Shown here: piece after piece, positions 8,766-16,985 of the stretch
How positions within the stretch are numbered: position 1 is the first letter of the stretch
Layout of the letters: every line of letters starts with the position of its first letter
From: Actinomadura sp. K4S16
Lineage (GTDB): Bacteria > Actinomycetota > Actinomycetes > Streptosporangiales > Streptosporangiaceae
Assembly: GCF_008327685.1 (NCBI RefSeq)
Contig: NZ_BDDE01000010.1
Span: 372,001 to 436,000, forward strand
DNA length: 64,000 nucleotides
Reading direction: 5' to 3'
Position numbers and translations under genes: made by a program
The notes under the pieces: model-generated
Seen by the model: only the letters and a program-made list of their open reading frames with translations
What the model was told of the DNA's origin: nothing
Database searches by the model: none

Positions 8766-8949
8766 CGGCCGCAGCGCGGCCGGCGGCGTTCCGGCGCGCA
8801 CGGCGGGGCCGGGGTGGATTTGTCGACGCCCCGGCCCCGTCGCGTGCGCATCGGGCCAATTCTCCCCTCATTGAGGGAGAGAATGCCAGGAATGGTGCAA
8901 GACAACACAATAGGCTGGCGCCCGGGGCGACGGCGGAGGGGGCGGCCCG

Positions 8950-10827
8950 TTGACACGCGTGACGCGACGGGACAGGGTCCGGTACTGGTTCGACCGGACG
9001 ATGTCGAAGGGGACGCCCGCGCTCATCGGCTGGCTCGGGCTCGCGTCCGTGGCGCTGGTGCTCGTGGTGGCGACCGCGGCGGTGCTGATCGCGCCGGGCG
9101 ACAGCGACTCCCACGGGCACTGGCCCGGCATGGTCTGGCGCAGCCTCCTGCGCACGCTCGATCCGGGCACGATGGGGGACGACGCGGGCACCGCGCCCTT
9201 CCTCGGCCTGATGCTGGTCTCGACCATCGGCGGGATCTTCATCGTCAGCTCGCTGATCGGTGTGCTCACCACCGGCCTGGAATCCAAGATCACCGAGCTG
9301 CGCAAGGGCCGGTCGCGGATCGTCGAGCACGACCACACGGTGCTGCTCGGCTGGTCCGAGCAGGTCTTCACCGTGGTGGCGGAGCTGGTCGAGGCCAACC
9401 AGAGCCGGCGCAGGTCGTGCGTCGCGATCCTCGCCGACCGCGACAAGGTCGAGATGGAGGACGCCATCCGCGCCCGGGTCGGCGACCTCGGCCGCACCCG
9501 GATCGTGTGCCGCACCGGCGACCCGCTGAAGGTCGCGGACGTGGAGCTGATCAGCCCGGGCACGGCGCGGTCGATCATGGTGGTCACCCCCCAGGTCGAC
9601 GACGCCGACGCCCGCGTCATCAAGGTGCTGCTGTCGCTCGGAGCCCGCCCCTGGGGGCGGCACCGCCCGCACGTGGTCGCCGCCGTGCACGACTCGGCCA
9701 ACCTGCCCGCCGCCCGGCTCGCGGGCGGCCCCGCCGCGCACGTCATCGACGCCGACGACGTGGCGATCCGGCTGATCGTGCAGTCGCACCGCCAGTCCGG
9801 CCTGTCGCAGGTCTGCACCGAGCTGCTGGACTTCATCGGGCACGAGTTCTACATGCGCCCCGAGCCGGCCCTCGTGGGCATGACGTTCGGGGAGTCGCTG
9901 TCGGCCTACGACCTCGGCGTCCCGTCCGGGCTGCGGCGGGCGGACGGGGCCGTCCTGCTGAACCCGCCGATGGACACCGTGATCCGCGCCGACGACGAGA
10001 TCATCCTCCTGGCGGAGGACGACCTGCTGATCCGGCTCGCCACCGGGCCCGCGCCGCCCGTCCGGGAGGCGGCGATCACCACGGCGACCCCGCGCCCCCC
10101 GGTGCCCGAGCGCACGCTGATGCTCGGCTGGAACCACCGCGCCCCGAAGATCATCGAGCTGCTGGACGAGTTCCTCGCCCCGGAGTCGGCGCTCGTGGTG
10201 GCGGCACCGCGCGAGGACCCGACCGGGGCCCTGCGCGAGCACGCCAACCTCAAGATCGACTTCATCCGGGCGGAGCCGACCGAGCGGCCCGCGCTGGAGT
10301 CCCTCGACCTCGGCTCCTTCCAGAAGGTCATCGTGCTGTCGGACGCGCGCCACGACCGGGAGCACGCCGACGCCCGCACCCTCGTCACGCTGCTGCACCT
10401 GCGCGACATCGAGGACGCGCTCGGCGACCCCTTCGCCATCGTCAGCGAGATCAACGACGACGCCAACCGGGAGATCGCGCAGGTCACCAAGGCCGACGAC
10501 TTCGTGGTCAGCGAGAAGCTGATCAGCCTGATGCTGACCCAGCTGAGCGAGAACCGGCACCTGTACGAGGTGTTCGCCGACCTGCTCGACCCGGCGGGCT
10601 CGGAGATCTACCTCAAGCCGGCCTGCGACTACCTGGCCCCCGGCGCCGAGGCCGACTTCGCGACGCTCATCGAGGCGGCGCGGCGGCGCGGCGAGGTCGC
10701 GCTCGGCTACCGGCTGACGGAGCGGTTCCACGAGCCGCCCGGCTACGGGGTGGTGCTGAACCCGGACAAGACGGCGCCGCTGACCCTGTCGGCCGACGAC
10801 CGCGTCATCGTGCTGGCCGAGAACTGA
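8950..10827 (+). CDS. CASTOR/POLLUX-related ion-channel protein
   Basis: The 625-residue protein has two N-terminal membrane helices (about 24-48 and 84-108) flanking a re-entrant-type segment (WRSLLRTLDPGTMGDD), then two RCK/NAD-binding-like regulatory halves (HTVLLGWSEQVFTVVAEL from about 125; RTLMLGWNHRAPKIIELLDEF from about 390). This matches bacterial relatives of the plant CASTOR/POLLUX cation channels. It lacks the TVGYGD filter of potassium channels. Ion specificity is unknown. The TTG at 8950 is chosen because GGAGGGGG lies about seven bases upstream; a GTG at 8959 is the alternative. Confidence 0.85.
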   Translation: MTRVTRRDRVRYWFDRTMSKGTPALIGWLGLASVALVLVVATAAVLIAPGDSDSHGHWPGMVWRSLLRTLDPGTMGDDAGTAPFLGLMLVSTIGGIFIVSSLIGVLTTGLESKITELRKGRSRIVEHDHTVLLGWSEQVFTVVAELVEANQSRRRSCVAILADRDKVEMEDAIRARVGDLGRTRIVCRTGDPLKVADVELISPGTARSIMVVTPQVDDADARVIKVLLSLGARPWGRHRPHVVAAVHDSANLPAARLAGGPAAHVIDADDVAIRLIVQSHRQSGLSQVCTELLDFIGHEFYMRPEPALVGMTFGESLSAYDLGVPSGLRRADGAVLLNPPMDTVIRADDEIILLAEDDLLIRLATGPAPPVREAAITTATPRPPVPERTLMLGWNHRAPKIIELLDEFLAPESALVVAAPREDPTGALREHANLKIDFIRAEPTERPALESLDLGSFQKVIVLSDARHDREHADARTLVTLLHLRDIEDALGDPFAIVSEINDDANREIAQVTKADDFVVSEKLISLMLTQLSENRHLYEVFADLLDPAGSEIYLKPACDYLAPGAEADFATLIEAARRRGEVALGYRLTERFHEPPGYGVVLNPDKTAPLTLSADDRVIVLAEN

Positions 10828-10831
10828 CCGG

Positions 10832-10854
10832 CCGGGGCGCGGACCGCGCCCCGG
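10832..10854. terminator. Terminator hairpin between convergent genes
   Basis: CCGGGGCGCGG (10832-10842) is exactly complementary to CCGCGCCCCGG (10844-10854). It begins five bases after the channel-gene stop codon and faces the 3' end of the minus-strand gene ending at 10894, so it may serve both. Confidence 0.6.
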
Positions 10855-10893
10855 GGCAGCGAGCGGGACCGCGTGCGGCCCCGGGGCCGGGCG

Positions 10894-11898
10894 TCATCCG
10901 AGCGGCGGGCCCAGCTCGTGCCCGGCCCGCACGGCGCCGGCGACGCGCTCGCGCAGCGCCAGCTCGGCCCGGCGGGCGTCCTCGGCCATCCCGCGGATCT
11001 GCTCGCCCGCCATCTCGTCCCCGACGGTGCTCGCCAGCAGGTCCCGGTAGCGGGCGTTCTGCTCGGGCAGCCCCTGCAGGACACTGGACTCGTGGTAAGC
11101 GTCGTCGGCCTCGCCCGCCCGGCGCGCGTACGCCTCCAGCGCCTCGATCCGCCCGGTGACCGAGCGCACCGACAACTCCAGGGCGCGGTCCTGCGGCTCC
11201 AGCAGGGCCCGGACGCGCGGCGAGAGCCGGTCGGGCTGCTGGGCGCGGCGCTCCCGGCGGAGCCGCGTGTGCTCGGCGAGGGCGCCGGCGATCGCCCATT
11301 CCTGCCGGGGCAGGACGACCGCGTTGTTGATGTCGTCGAGCAGTCCGGCGACGTGGGCCTGCGAGCCGAGGACGCCGTCCACGGCGCGCTGGGCGCGGAC
11401 GAGCAGGCCGGCGGCGGTCCCGTCGAAGTCGGCGGGCAGCAGGTAGCGGCCGTGGTGCTCGCGCGCGGCGCGGGCGGCGGCCGGCTCCCGGACGTGCCGC
11501 AGCGCCCCGGCGACCCAGCCGGCGAAGCTCGCGGCGGCGAGGACGACGGCGGCCTCCACCTGGCCGAGCAGCAGCAGGAGGACCTGCAGCGCCGGGGTGA
11601 GCATCATCGCGAGCACGGGCAGCCTCCCCCAGCGCACCGCGCCGCCCACCAGTTCGTCGTCGTCCAGCGAGGCGACGAAGCACACGCGCAGCCATCCCCC
11701 GGGCAGCACGCCGTAGAAGAGCGCGAACGCCGGGATCCACACCAGCCGCGCCGCGACCGTGGCGGTGCGCAGCCGCGGGGGCGGCGGCGCGGGCATGCAG
11801 GCCGGGACGAGCCGCTCGGGCGCGGCGGCCAGCAGCGCGCGCTCGTCGCCGGCGATGCCCGGATCGAACACCGGACGGGGGCGGTACCGCTCGGTCAT
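10894..11898 (-). CDS. Hypothetical membrane protein with helical C-terminal domain
   Basis: The protein is 334 residues. Hydrophobic stretches at about 50-70 (AARLVWIPAFALFYGVLPGGW) and 95-130 (PVLAMMLTPALQVLLLLLGQVEAAVVLAAASFAGWVAGAL) look like three or more membrane helices. The C-terminal 180 residues are Arg/Glu/Leu-rich and probably a long helical bundle (SVTGRIEALEAYARRAGEAD). I do not recognise the family. ATG at 11898 has GGAGGGAG seven bases upstream; an in-frame GTG two codons earlier is less well placed. It is the last gene before the channel gene and convergent with it. Confidence 0.7.
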   Translation of the reverse strand: MTERYRPRPVFDPGIAGDERALLAAAPERLVPACMPAPPPPRLRTATVAARLVWIPAFALFYGVLPGGWLRVCFVASLDDDELVGGAVRWGRLPVLAMMLTPALQVLLLLLGQVEAAVVLAAASFAGWVAGALRHVREPAAARAAREHHGRYLLPADFDGTAAGLLVRAQRAVDGVLGSQAHVAGLLDDINNAVVLPRQEWAIAGALAEHTRLRRERRAQQPDRLSPRVRALLEPQDRALELSVRSVTGRIEALEAYARRAGEADDAYHESSVLQGLPEQNARYRDLLASTVGDEMAGEQIRGMAEDARRAELALRERVAGAVRAGHELGPPLG

Positions 11899-12032
11899 CG
11901 TCACTCCCTCCGCGTCTGGAACCCCGTGCCCGCGGGCGGTTCCGAGCCTGCCACGCGGGACCCGGCCCTCCCCGGGTTGTCACGAGATCCGGACATCTCC
12001 TGCTGTCTCGGGCACCACTCCCCCCGTACCGG

Positions 12033-12992
12033 CTAGTCCTGCAGCTCCGCCCAGACCTCCCGGTCGCGTTCGGCCGTCCAGATCCGGGGGCGCTCGACGC
12101 CGTCCAGCTCGTCCCAGAGGCGGGACACGTCGAACGGCAGGCAGTGCTCGAAGATCGGCCAGCGGCCGTAGGCGGGGGCGAGCGCCGCGTGCACGGCGGC
12201 GAAGGCGTCCCTGAGCGTCCCGCCGTCGCGCCGGACCCGCCCGACCTCGTCGATCATCGTGGTCAGGAAGTCGCGGGTCTGCCCGACGGCGGCGCGGGCG
12301 GCGTCCCGGCCGTGCGCGACCGCGCCCCGGCCGCCGACGAGGATCTCGGCCCCGAAGGAGTCGACGTGGTCGAGCGTGCCGGACGCCCACTCGCGGTGGA
12401 ACGCGTCGCCGGTGTAGAGCGCGGCCTGCGTCTCCACGAGGTCGCCGGCGAACAGGATCCGGTGCCGGGGCAGCCACGCCACGATGTCGCCCTCGGTGTG
12501 CCCGCGCCCGCAGTAGGCCAGGTCGAGGTCGCCGCGGTCGCCGCCGAGGTCGATGGTGAGGGTGCCGGAGAAGGTCGCGCTCGGCCAGGTGAGCCCCGGT
12601 ATGCCGTCCGGGTCCTTGAACAGCCGGGGCATCCGGCCGTACTCGGACTCCCAGTCCTGCTTGCCGCGCTCGGCGATCAGCGCCCGGGTCAGGTCGTGCG
12701 CGACGACCACCGGGGCGCCGAACGCGCTCGCGCCCAGCGTCCGGACGGCGTGGTAGTGCGACAGGACCAGGTAGCGGATGGGCTTGTCGGTGTGCTCGCG
12801 CAGGACGGCGAGCCAGTCGCGTGCGGCGGCGGGCGTGGCGAGGGCCTCGAAGCAGACGAGGAAGTCCTCGCCCTCCACGGCCCCGACGTTCGGGTCCCCC
12901 TCGGCGGTGAGCGCGTACACCCCGTCGGCGAGGACCTCCAGCGTCTGCGTCTTGTCGCCCAGATCCGCGGACGACGCGAACGGTCTCGGCAT
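12033..12992 (-). CDS. MBL-fold metallo-hydrolase-like protein with altered metal motif
   Basis: The 319-residue protein has the metallo-beta-lactamase fold pattern: GVYALTAEGDPNVGAVEGEDFLVCFEA, then LSHYHAVRTLGASAFGA where HxHxDH is expected, then CGRGHTEGDIVAWLP and ILFAGDLVE for the later metal ligands. The first motif keeps both His but lacks the following Asp-His, so one metal site is altered; a subgroup with HYHAVR is, to my knowledge, common in bacteria. The substrate is unknown. ATG at 12992 follows GAGGGGG by five bases; an upstream open extension is ignored. It is divergent from the CorC-type pair. Confidence 0.8.
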   Translation of the reverse strand: MPRPFASSADLGDKTQTLEVLADGVYALTAEGDPNVGAVEGEDFLVCFEALATPAAARDWLAVLREHTDKPIRYLVLSHYHAVRTLGASAFGAPVVVAHDLTRALIAERGKQDWESEYGRMPRLFKDPDGIPGLTWPSATFSGTLTIDLGGDRGDLDLAYCGRGHTEGDIVAWLPRHRILFAGDLVETQAALYTGDAFHREWASGTLDHVDSFGAEILVGGRGAVAHGRDAARAAVGQTRDFLTTMIDEVGRVRRDGGTLRDAFAAVHAALAPAYGRWPIFEHCLPFDVSRLWDELDGVERPRIWTAERDREVWAELQD

Positions 12993-13147
12993 GGGCGCCC
13001 CCTCGCGGTCGTGGCCCCGGCCTCTTCGCCTGCAATGTGGTTCATTCCACACAGAGCGGTCGATAACCGTCCCAAGCCTCGGGGAGGGTCGGCCCGGGCG
13101 GGGGTAGAAGTGATCTCGAAGCCGCCGCGCATGAGGAGGAACCCCGG

Positions 13148-14473
13148 GTGAACGCCGCGCTCGGACTGCTGGCCGTCCTCGTGCTGACCGCCGCGACCGG
13201 CTACTTCGTGGCGCAGGAGTTCGCGTTCGTCACCGCGGACCGCCCGGCGCTCGACCAGCGGGCGGCGGAGGGCGACCGGGCCGCGGGGCGCGCGGTGCAG
13301 GTGATGGGGCGGCTGTCGTTCATGCTGTCGGGCGCGCAGCTCGGCATCACGGTCACCGCGCTGGTCGTGGGCTTCATCGCCAAGCCCGCGCTGGCCGACC
13401 TGATCGCCCCGGCGCTGCACGCGGCCGGGGTCCCGGAGGCGGCGTCCGGCGGGGTGGCGGTCGCGCTCGGGTTCGTCCTCGCCACCGTGATCCAGATGGT
13501 GCTGGGCGAGCTGTTCCCCAAGAACCTGGCGCTGGCGAGGGCGGAGCCGCTGGCCCGCGCGCTGGCCGGGTCCACCCTGGTCTACCTGGCCGTGGCGGGC
13601 CCGTTGATCAAGCTGTTCGACGTGTCCGCGAACCGGCTCGTCCGCGCGGTGGGCATCGAGCCGGTGGAGGAGCTGCGGCACGGCGCGACGCTGGAGGAGC
13701 TCGGGCACATGATCGGCGAGTCCGGGGAGCAGTTCCAGGCGGGCCACGCCGACCTGCTGGAGCGGGCCCTGGTGTTCTCCGAGCGGGACGCCGAGGAGGT
13801 CATGGTGCCCCGGGTCGACGTGGTGACCGTACCGGCCTCCGCGCGCGCCGCCGAGATGAGCGACGTGATCGCGGCGAGCGGGCACACCCGCTACCCCGTC
13901 CTCGGCGAGGGGGTCGACGACGTGGTGGGGATCGTCGGGCTGGAGGAGCTGGTCGCGCTCGGTCCGGGCGCGGCGGAGCGCACCGAGGTCGGCGCGATCG
14001 CCCGGCCGCCGCTGCTGCTGCCGTCGTCGCTGCCGCTGCCGGAGGTGGTGCTGCGGCTGCAGGGCGCGGGCGTGCCCATCGCCTGCGTGGTGGACGAGTA
14101 CGGAGGCTTCGCCGGCATCCTCACCTGGGAGGACGTCGCCGAGGAGCTGGTCGGGGAGATCGCCGACGAGAACGAGCCGGGCGAGGAGCTCGCGATCCGC
14201 AGCGGCGAGTGGTGGACGACCGACGCGGGACTGCGGATGGACGAGGTCGCCCACGAGACGGGCATCGCGCTGCCGGAGGGCGACTACGAGACCGTCGCGG
14301 GGCTGCTGATGAAGCGGCTCGGCCGGGTCGCGCGGCCGGGCGACGTCGTCCGGGTGGAGCTGGCGCCGACCACGCTGGACGAGCCCGCCCGCACCGCCGT
14401 GGTGGAGGTCCTGACGATCCACCGGCACGTGCCGGAGCTGATCCGCATCCGCACCGTGGAGGAGGGCCGATGA
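13148..14473 (+). CDS. CNNM/CorC-type membrane protein with CBS pair (hemolysin C family)
   Basis: The 441-residue protein has an N-terminal DUF21 transmembrane domain (about 1-190, including ATGYFVAQEFAFVTADR and GAQLGITVTALVVGF), a CBS-domain pair (about 210-335, with EVMVPRVDVVTV and VDEYGGFAGILTWEDVAEELVGEI) and a C-terminal CorC/HlyC domain (about 350-430). The family exports magnesium/cobalt or regulates such transport. GTG at 13148 has GAGGAGGAA upstream. Its stop codon overlaps the start of the next DUF21 protein (ATGA), so the two are translationally coupled and may form a heteromer. Confidence 0.92.
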   Translation: MNAALGLLAVLVLTAATGYFVAQEFAFVTADRPALDQRAAEGDRAAGRAVQVMGRLSFMLSGAQLGITVTALVVGFIAKPALADLIAPALHAAGVPEAASGGVAVALGFVLATVIQMVLGELFPKNLALARAEPLARALAGSTLVYLAVAGPLIKLFDVSANRLVRAVGIEPVEELRHGATLEELGHMIGESGEQFQAGHADLLERALVFSERDAEEVMVPRVDVVTVPASARAAEMSDVIAASGHTRYPVLGEGVDDVVGIVGLEELVALGPGAAERTEVGAIARPPLLLPSSLPLPEVVLRLQGAGVPIACVVDEYGGFAGILTWEDVAEELVGEIADENEPGEELAIRSGEWWTTDAGLRMDEVAHETGIALPEGDYETVAGLLMKRLGRVARPGDVVRVELAPTTLDEPARTAVVEVLTIHRHVPELIRIRTVEEGR

Positions 14474-15489
14474 ACCTCGCGCTGGGCGCTCCGGTCACGC
14501 TGGCGCTGCTGGCGGGCAACGGGTTCTTCGTGGCCACCGAGTTCGCGCTGGTGGCGGCGCGGCGGCCGCGGCTGGAGCGGTCGGCCGCGCGCGGCGGGCG
14601 GGGCGCCGGCGCGGCCGTCGCGGGGATCGACGAGCTGTCGCTGACCCTCGCCGGGGCGCAGCTCGGCATCACGATGTGCTCGCTCGGGCTCGGCCTGGTG
14701 TCCGAACCGGTGTTCGCGGGTGCCCTCACGCCGCCGTTCCACGCCGCCGGCCTGCCGGAGGGCGCGGCGCACGCGGTCGCGTTCGTGCTGGCCCTCGCGC
14801 TCGTGACGTTCCTGCACATGGTCGTCGGCGAGATGGCGCCGAAGTCGTGGGCGATCGCCGACCCGGAGCGCTCCGCGAGCGTGCTGGGCCTGCCGTTCCG
14901 CGCGTTCGCCACCGCCGCCCGCCCCGTGCTGGCCGCGCTGAACGGCACGACGAACCTGCTGCTGCGGCTGGTGGGCATCCGCCCCGCCGACTCGCGGGAG
15001 GTGTCGCGCACCCCCGAGCAGCTGCGCAGCATCGCCCAGGAGTCGCGGCGGCTGGGGCTGATCGAGCAGGGCGAGCTGACCCTGATCACCGCCGCGCTGG
15101 ACGCGCCGCGCGCCCCGCTGTCCGGCCTCGTCGTGCCGGTCTCCGACATCGTGTCGGTCGCGCCGGACGCGACCCCGCAGGAGGTCATCGACACGGCCGC
15201 CCGCACCGGCCACACCCGGCTCATGCTGCGCGGCGCCGGGCGGCCGGGGCAGGCCCGCATGGTGCACGTCCGGGACGCCTTCGTGGCCCGCGCGCGGGGC
15301 CGCACCACCCCCGCCCGGGACCTGGCGCACCCCGTCCCGGCGATGCCGGTCGGCACCCCCGTCGGCGAGGCCGTCGCCACCCTGAAGGCCGGCCACAGCC
15401 ACCTCGGCCTCGCCGTCGCGCCGGACGGCCGCGTCGCCGGCCTGGTCAGCCTGGACGACCTGCTCACCACGCTGCTGGCCGTGCGCTGA
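14470..15489 (+). CDS. Second CNNM/DUF21-CBS membrane protein, lacking the CorC C-terminal domain
   Basis: The 339-residue protein is a paralogue of its upstream neighbour. The DUF21 region begins ALLAGNGFFVATEFALVAARR and contains LAGAQLGITMCSLGLGLVSEP and VVGEMAPKSWAIADPE. CBS-like repeats follow (LSGLVVPVSDIVSV and VAPDGRVAGLVSLDDLLTTLLAVR). It ends directly after the second CBS unit, about 100 residues shorter than the partner. ATG at 14470 overlaps the preceding TGA by four bases. The pair suggests an asymmetric two-subunit transporter; that is inference. Confidence 0.9.
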   Translation: MNLALGAPVTLALLAGNGFFVATEFALVAARRPRLERSAARGGRGAGAAVAGIDELSLTLAGAQLGITMCSLGLGLVSEPVFAGALTPPFHAAGLPEGAAHAVAFVLALALVTFLHMVVGEMAPKSWAIADPERSASVLGLPFRAFATAARPVLAALNGTTNLLLRLVGIRPADSREVSRTPEQLRSIAQESRRLGLIEQGELTLITAALDAPRAPLSGLVVPVSDIVSVAPDATPQEVIDTAARTGHTRLMLRGAGRPGQARMVHVRDAFVARARGRTTPARDLAHPVPAMPVGTPVGEAVATLKAGHSHLGLAVAPDGRVAGLVSLDDLLTTLLAVR

Positions 15490-15501
15490 CACCCCCACCG
15501 A

Positions 15502-15519
15502 TGTCAACGTTGGTTGACA
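15502..15519. promoter_or_regulatory. Operator-like inverted repeat, distal copy
   Basis: TGTCAACGTTGGTTGACA has 7-base arms TGTCAAC/GTTGACA around four bases. A second copy begins 27 bases downstream with the same arms. Both lie directly upstream of the small HTH gene, whose product is the obvious candidate ligand (autoregulation). Confidence 0.65.
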
Positions 15520-15528
15520 CGGCGCGAG

Positions 15529-15546
15529 TGTCAACCTACATTGACA
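15529..15546. promoter_or_regulatory. Operator-like inverted repeat, proximal copy overlapping the gene start region
   Basis: TGTCAACCTACATTGACA has 6-base arms TGTCAA/TTGACA and matches the distal copy as TGTCAACNNNNNTTGACA. It ends three bases before the ATG at 15550, leaving no room for a ribosome binding site. The transcript is therefore probably leaderless, or the operator lies over the transcription start. Confidence 0.65.
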
Positions 15547-15549
15547 GCC

Positions 15550-15783
15550 ATGAGCGATGGAGTGACGCTCGCCCAGGAGGCGAGCAGCCGGGATCCCGCG
15601 GTGGGGCTGCGGGCCGTGCGCGCGCTGCGCGAGCTGGCCGAGCGGCTGGAGGCCCTCCAGGTCGCCAGCGCCCGCGACCAGGGCTGGTCCTGGCAGGAGA
15701 TCGCCGTCTGCCTCGGCGTGAGCAGGCAGGCCGTCCACAAGAAGCACGGCTCAGGCCGCCGAATTCTCAAGAAGGAGCAGTAG
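15550..15783 (+). CDS. Small helix-turn-helix regulator
   Basis: The 77-residue protein has an N-terminal helical part (AVGLRAVRALRELAERLEALQVASAR) and a C-terminal HTH (WSWQEIAVCLGVSRQAVHKKH) of the sigma-70-region-4/MerR-like small type. It probably binds the two TGTCAA palindromes just upstream and regulates itself and the following gene. No ribosome binding site precedes the ATG, consistent with leaderless expression. The stop codon is four bases before the ClpC-N-domain gene, so the two form a unit. Confidence 0.85.
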   Translation: MSDGVTLAQEASSRDPAVGLRAVRALRELAERLEALQVASARDQGWSWQEIAVCLGVSRQAVHKKHGSGRRILKKEQ

Positions 15784-15787
15784 GGAG

Positions 15788-16345
15788 ATGTTCGAGCGTT
15801 TCACCGCGGACGCGCGGCAGGCGGTCACCGGCGCCCAGGCCGAGGCCCGCGCCCTGAGCGACCGCCACATCGGCACTGAGCACGTCCTGCTCACCCTGGC
15901 GGGCGCCGAGAACGCCACGGGACGCGCGCTGCGCGAGCACGGGCTCGACCCGGAGGACCTGCGGGCCCGGATCGCCCGCGTCAACCGCGCGGGGGGCGAA
16001 GTCCTCGACTCCGACGCCTTGCGCAGCATCGGGATCGACCTGGACGCCGTCCGGGAGGCCACCGAGCAGAGCTTCGGCGAGGGCGCCCTCGACGTCCCCG
16101 CCGGCAAGATCGACCGGTACCGCCGGGGCCACATCCCCTTCACACCGAAGGCCAAGAAGGCGCTGGAACTGAGCCTCCGGCACGCGATCCGGCTCCGGCA
16201 GAAGGAGATCCGCAGCGGCCACCTCCTGCTCGGCCTCCTGCACGACGAGGACTTCCTGTCGGCCCGGCTGGCCGCCGAGGCCGGGGTCGACCTCGAGGCG
16301 CTGCGCGCCGAGGTCCGCCGCCTGCTGACGTCCAAGGCGGCCTGA
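15788..16345 (+). CDS. Stand-alone ClpC N-terminal repeat-domain protein
   Basis: The 185-residue protein has two Clp-N repeats and no ATPase: MFERFTADARQAVTGAQAEARALSDRHIGTEHVLL..., typical of the ClpA/ClpC N-domain, and IPFTPKAKKALELSLRHAIRLRQKEIRSGHLLLGLLHDE. Such domains bind substrates or adaptors of the ClpC unfoldase, so it could be a decoy or adaptor for ClpCP proteolysis; that role is inferred. AGTAGGGAG lies directly upstream. It is coupled to the small HTH regulator, a pairing that suggests a proteostasis switch. Confidence 0.88.
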   Translation: MFERFTADARQAVTGAQAEARALSDRHIGTEHVLLTLAGAENATGRALREHGLDPEDLRARIARVNRAGGEVLDSDALRSIGIDLDAVREATEQSFGEGALDVPAGKIDRYRRGHIPFTPKAKKALELSLRHAIRLRQKEIRSGHLLLGLLHDEDFLSARLAAEAGVDLEALRAEVRRLLTSKAA

Positions 16346-16378
16346 GCGCACCGGCCTGAGCGCCCGGTCCTCGGCCGG

Positions 16379-16885
16379 TCAGCGGCCGAAGACGCCGGTG
16401 AGCATGCCGACGCAGGCGGCGCTGCGGGCGGGATCGTAGGGGTAGCGCCGCTTGCACTCGTTCGTTATCCACTGCGGGGGCGCGGGCCGAGCGGCTTTCG
16501 GCGGCCTGCGCACCGCGGGCCTGTGCGGCCGCCGCACGGGGCGGTGGTGCCTGCGCGGCGGGGCGTCCTGCTTGCGGGGACGGGCCCGCTTCTTCTGCCC
16601 GGCGTGGCGGCGGTGACGGTGATCCGCCTCGCGGGGCGCCGCGACGTCCCGTCCGGGCGGCGGCGAGGAGGCGGACGAGGGCATGGCGGGCGGCGCGGGA
16701 ACGGTGACGCTGTCCACCGAACGGGCCGGGGCGAGCCGCGTCGTCCCGTAGGCGATCACGAGGAGGAGCCCCGCGGCGACGGCGAGCGCCGCGACGGCCA
16801 CCGACCGGCGGCGCCGGCGCCGGGCGGGCGGCCGGGGCGCGCCGCGGGTGAAGCCGGCGGGCGGAAGGCTGGAGGAAAGGCGCAC
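16379..16885 (-). CDS. Membrane-anchored protein with Pro/Arg/His-rich stalk and conserved-looking C-terminal patch
   Basis: The 168-residue protein has a short cytoplasmic N-terminus, a run of arginines, one membrane helix at about 29-48 (AVAALAVAAGLLLVIAYG), then a long low-complexity basic segment rich in Pro, Arg and His (about 70-135). It ends in a Cys-containing patch, WITNECKRRYPYDPARSAACVGML, with two cysteines that could form an extracytoplasmic disulphide. I do not recognise the family. It is convergent with the Clp-N gene, 33 bases away. Confidence 0.6.
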   Translation of the reverse strand: MRLSSSLPPAGFTRGAPRPPARRRRRRSVAVAALAVAAGLLLVIAYGTTRLAPARSVDSVTVPAPPAMPSSASSPPPGRDVAAPREADHRHRRHAGQKKRARPRKQDAPPRRHHRPVRRPHRPAVRRPPKAARPAPPQWITNECKRRYPYDPARSAACVGMLTGVFGR

Positions 16886-16985
16886 CCTCCGATGGTCACG
16901 CTTAGCAGCCGACCGGACACGGAAAATAGCCGCGACGTTGCCACCTCGATACCCCCGCCTGGTCTTCGGGACGCCCCGGCCGCGC

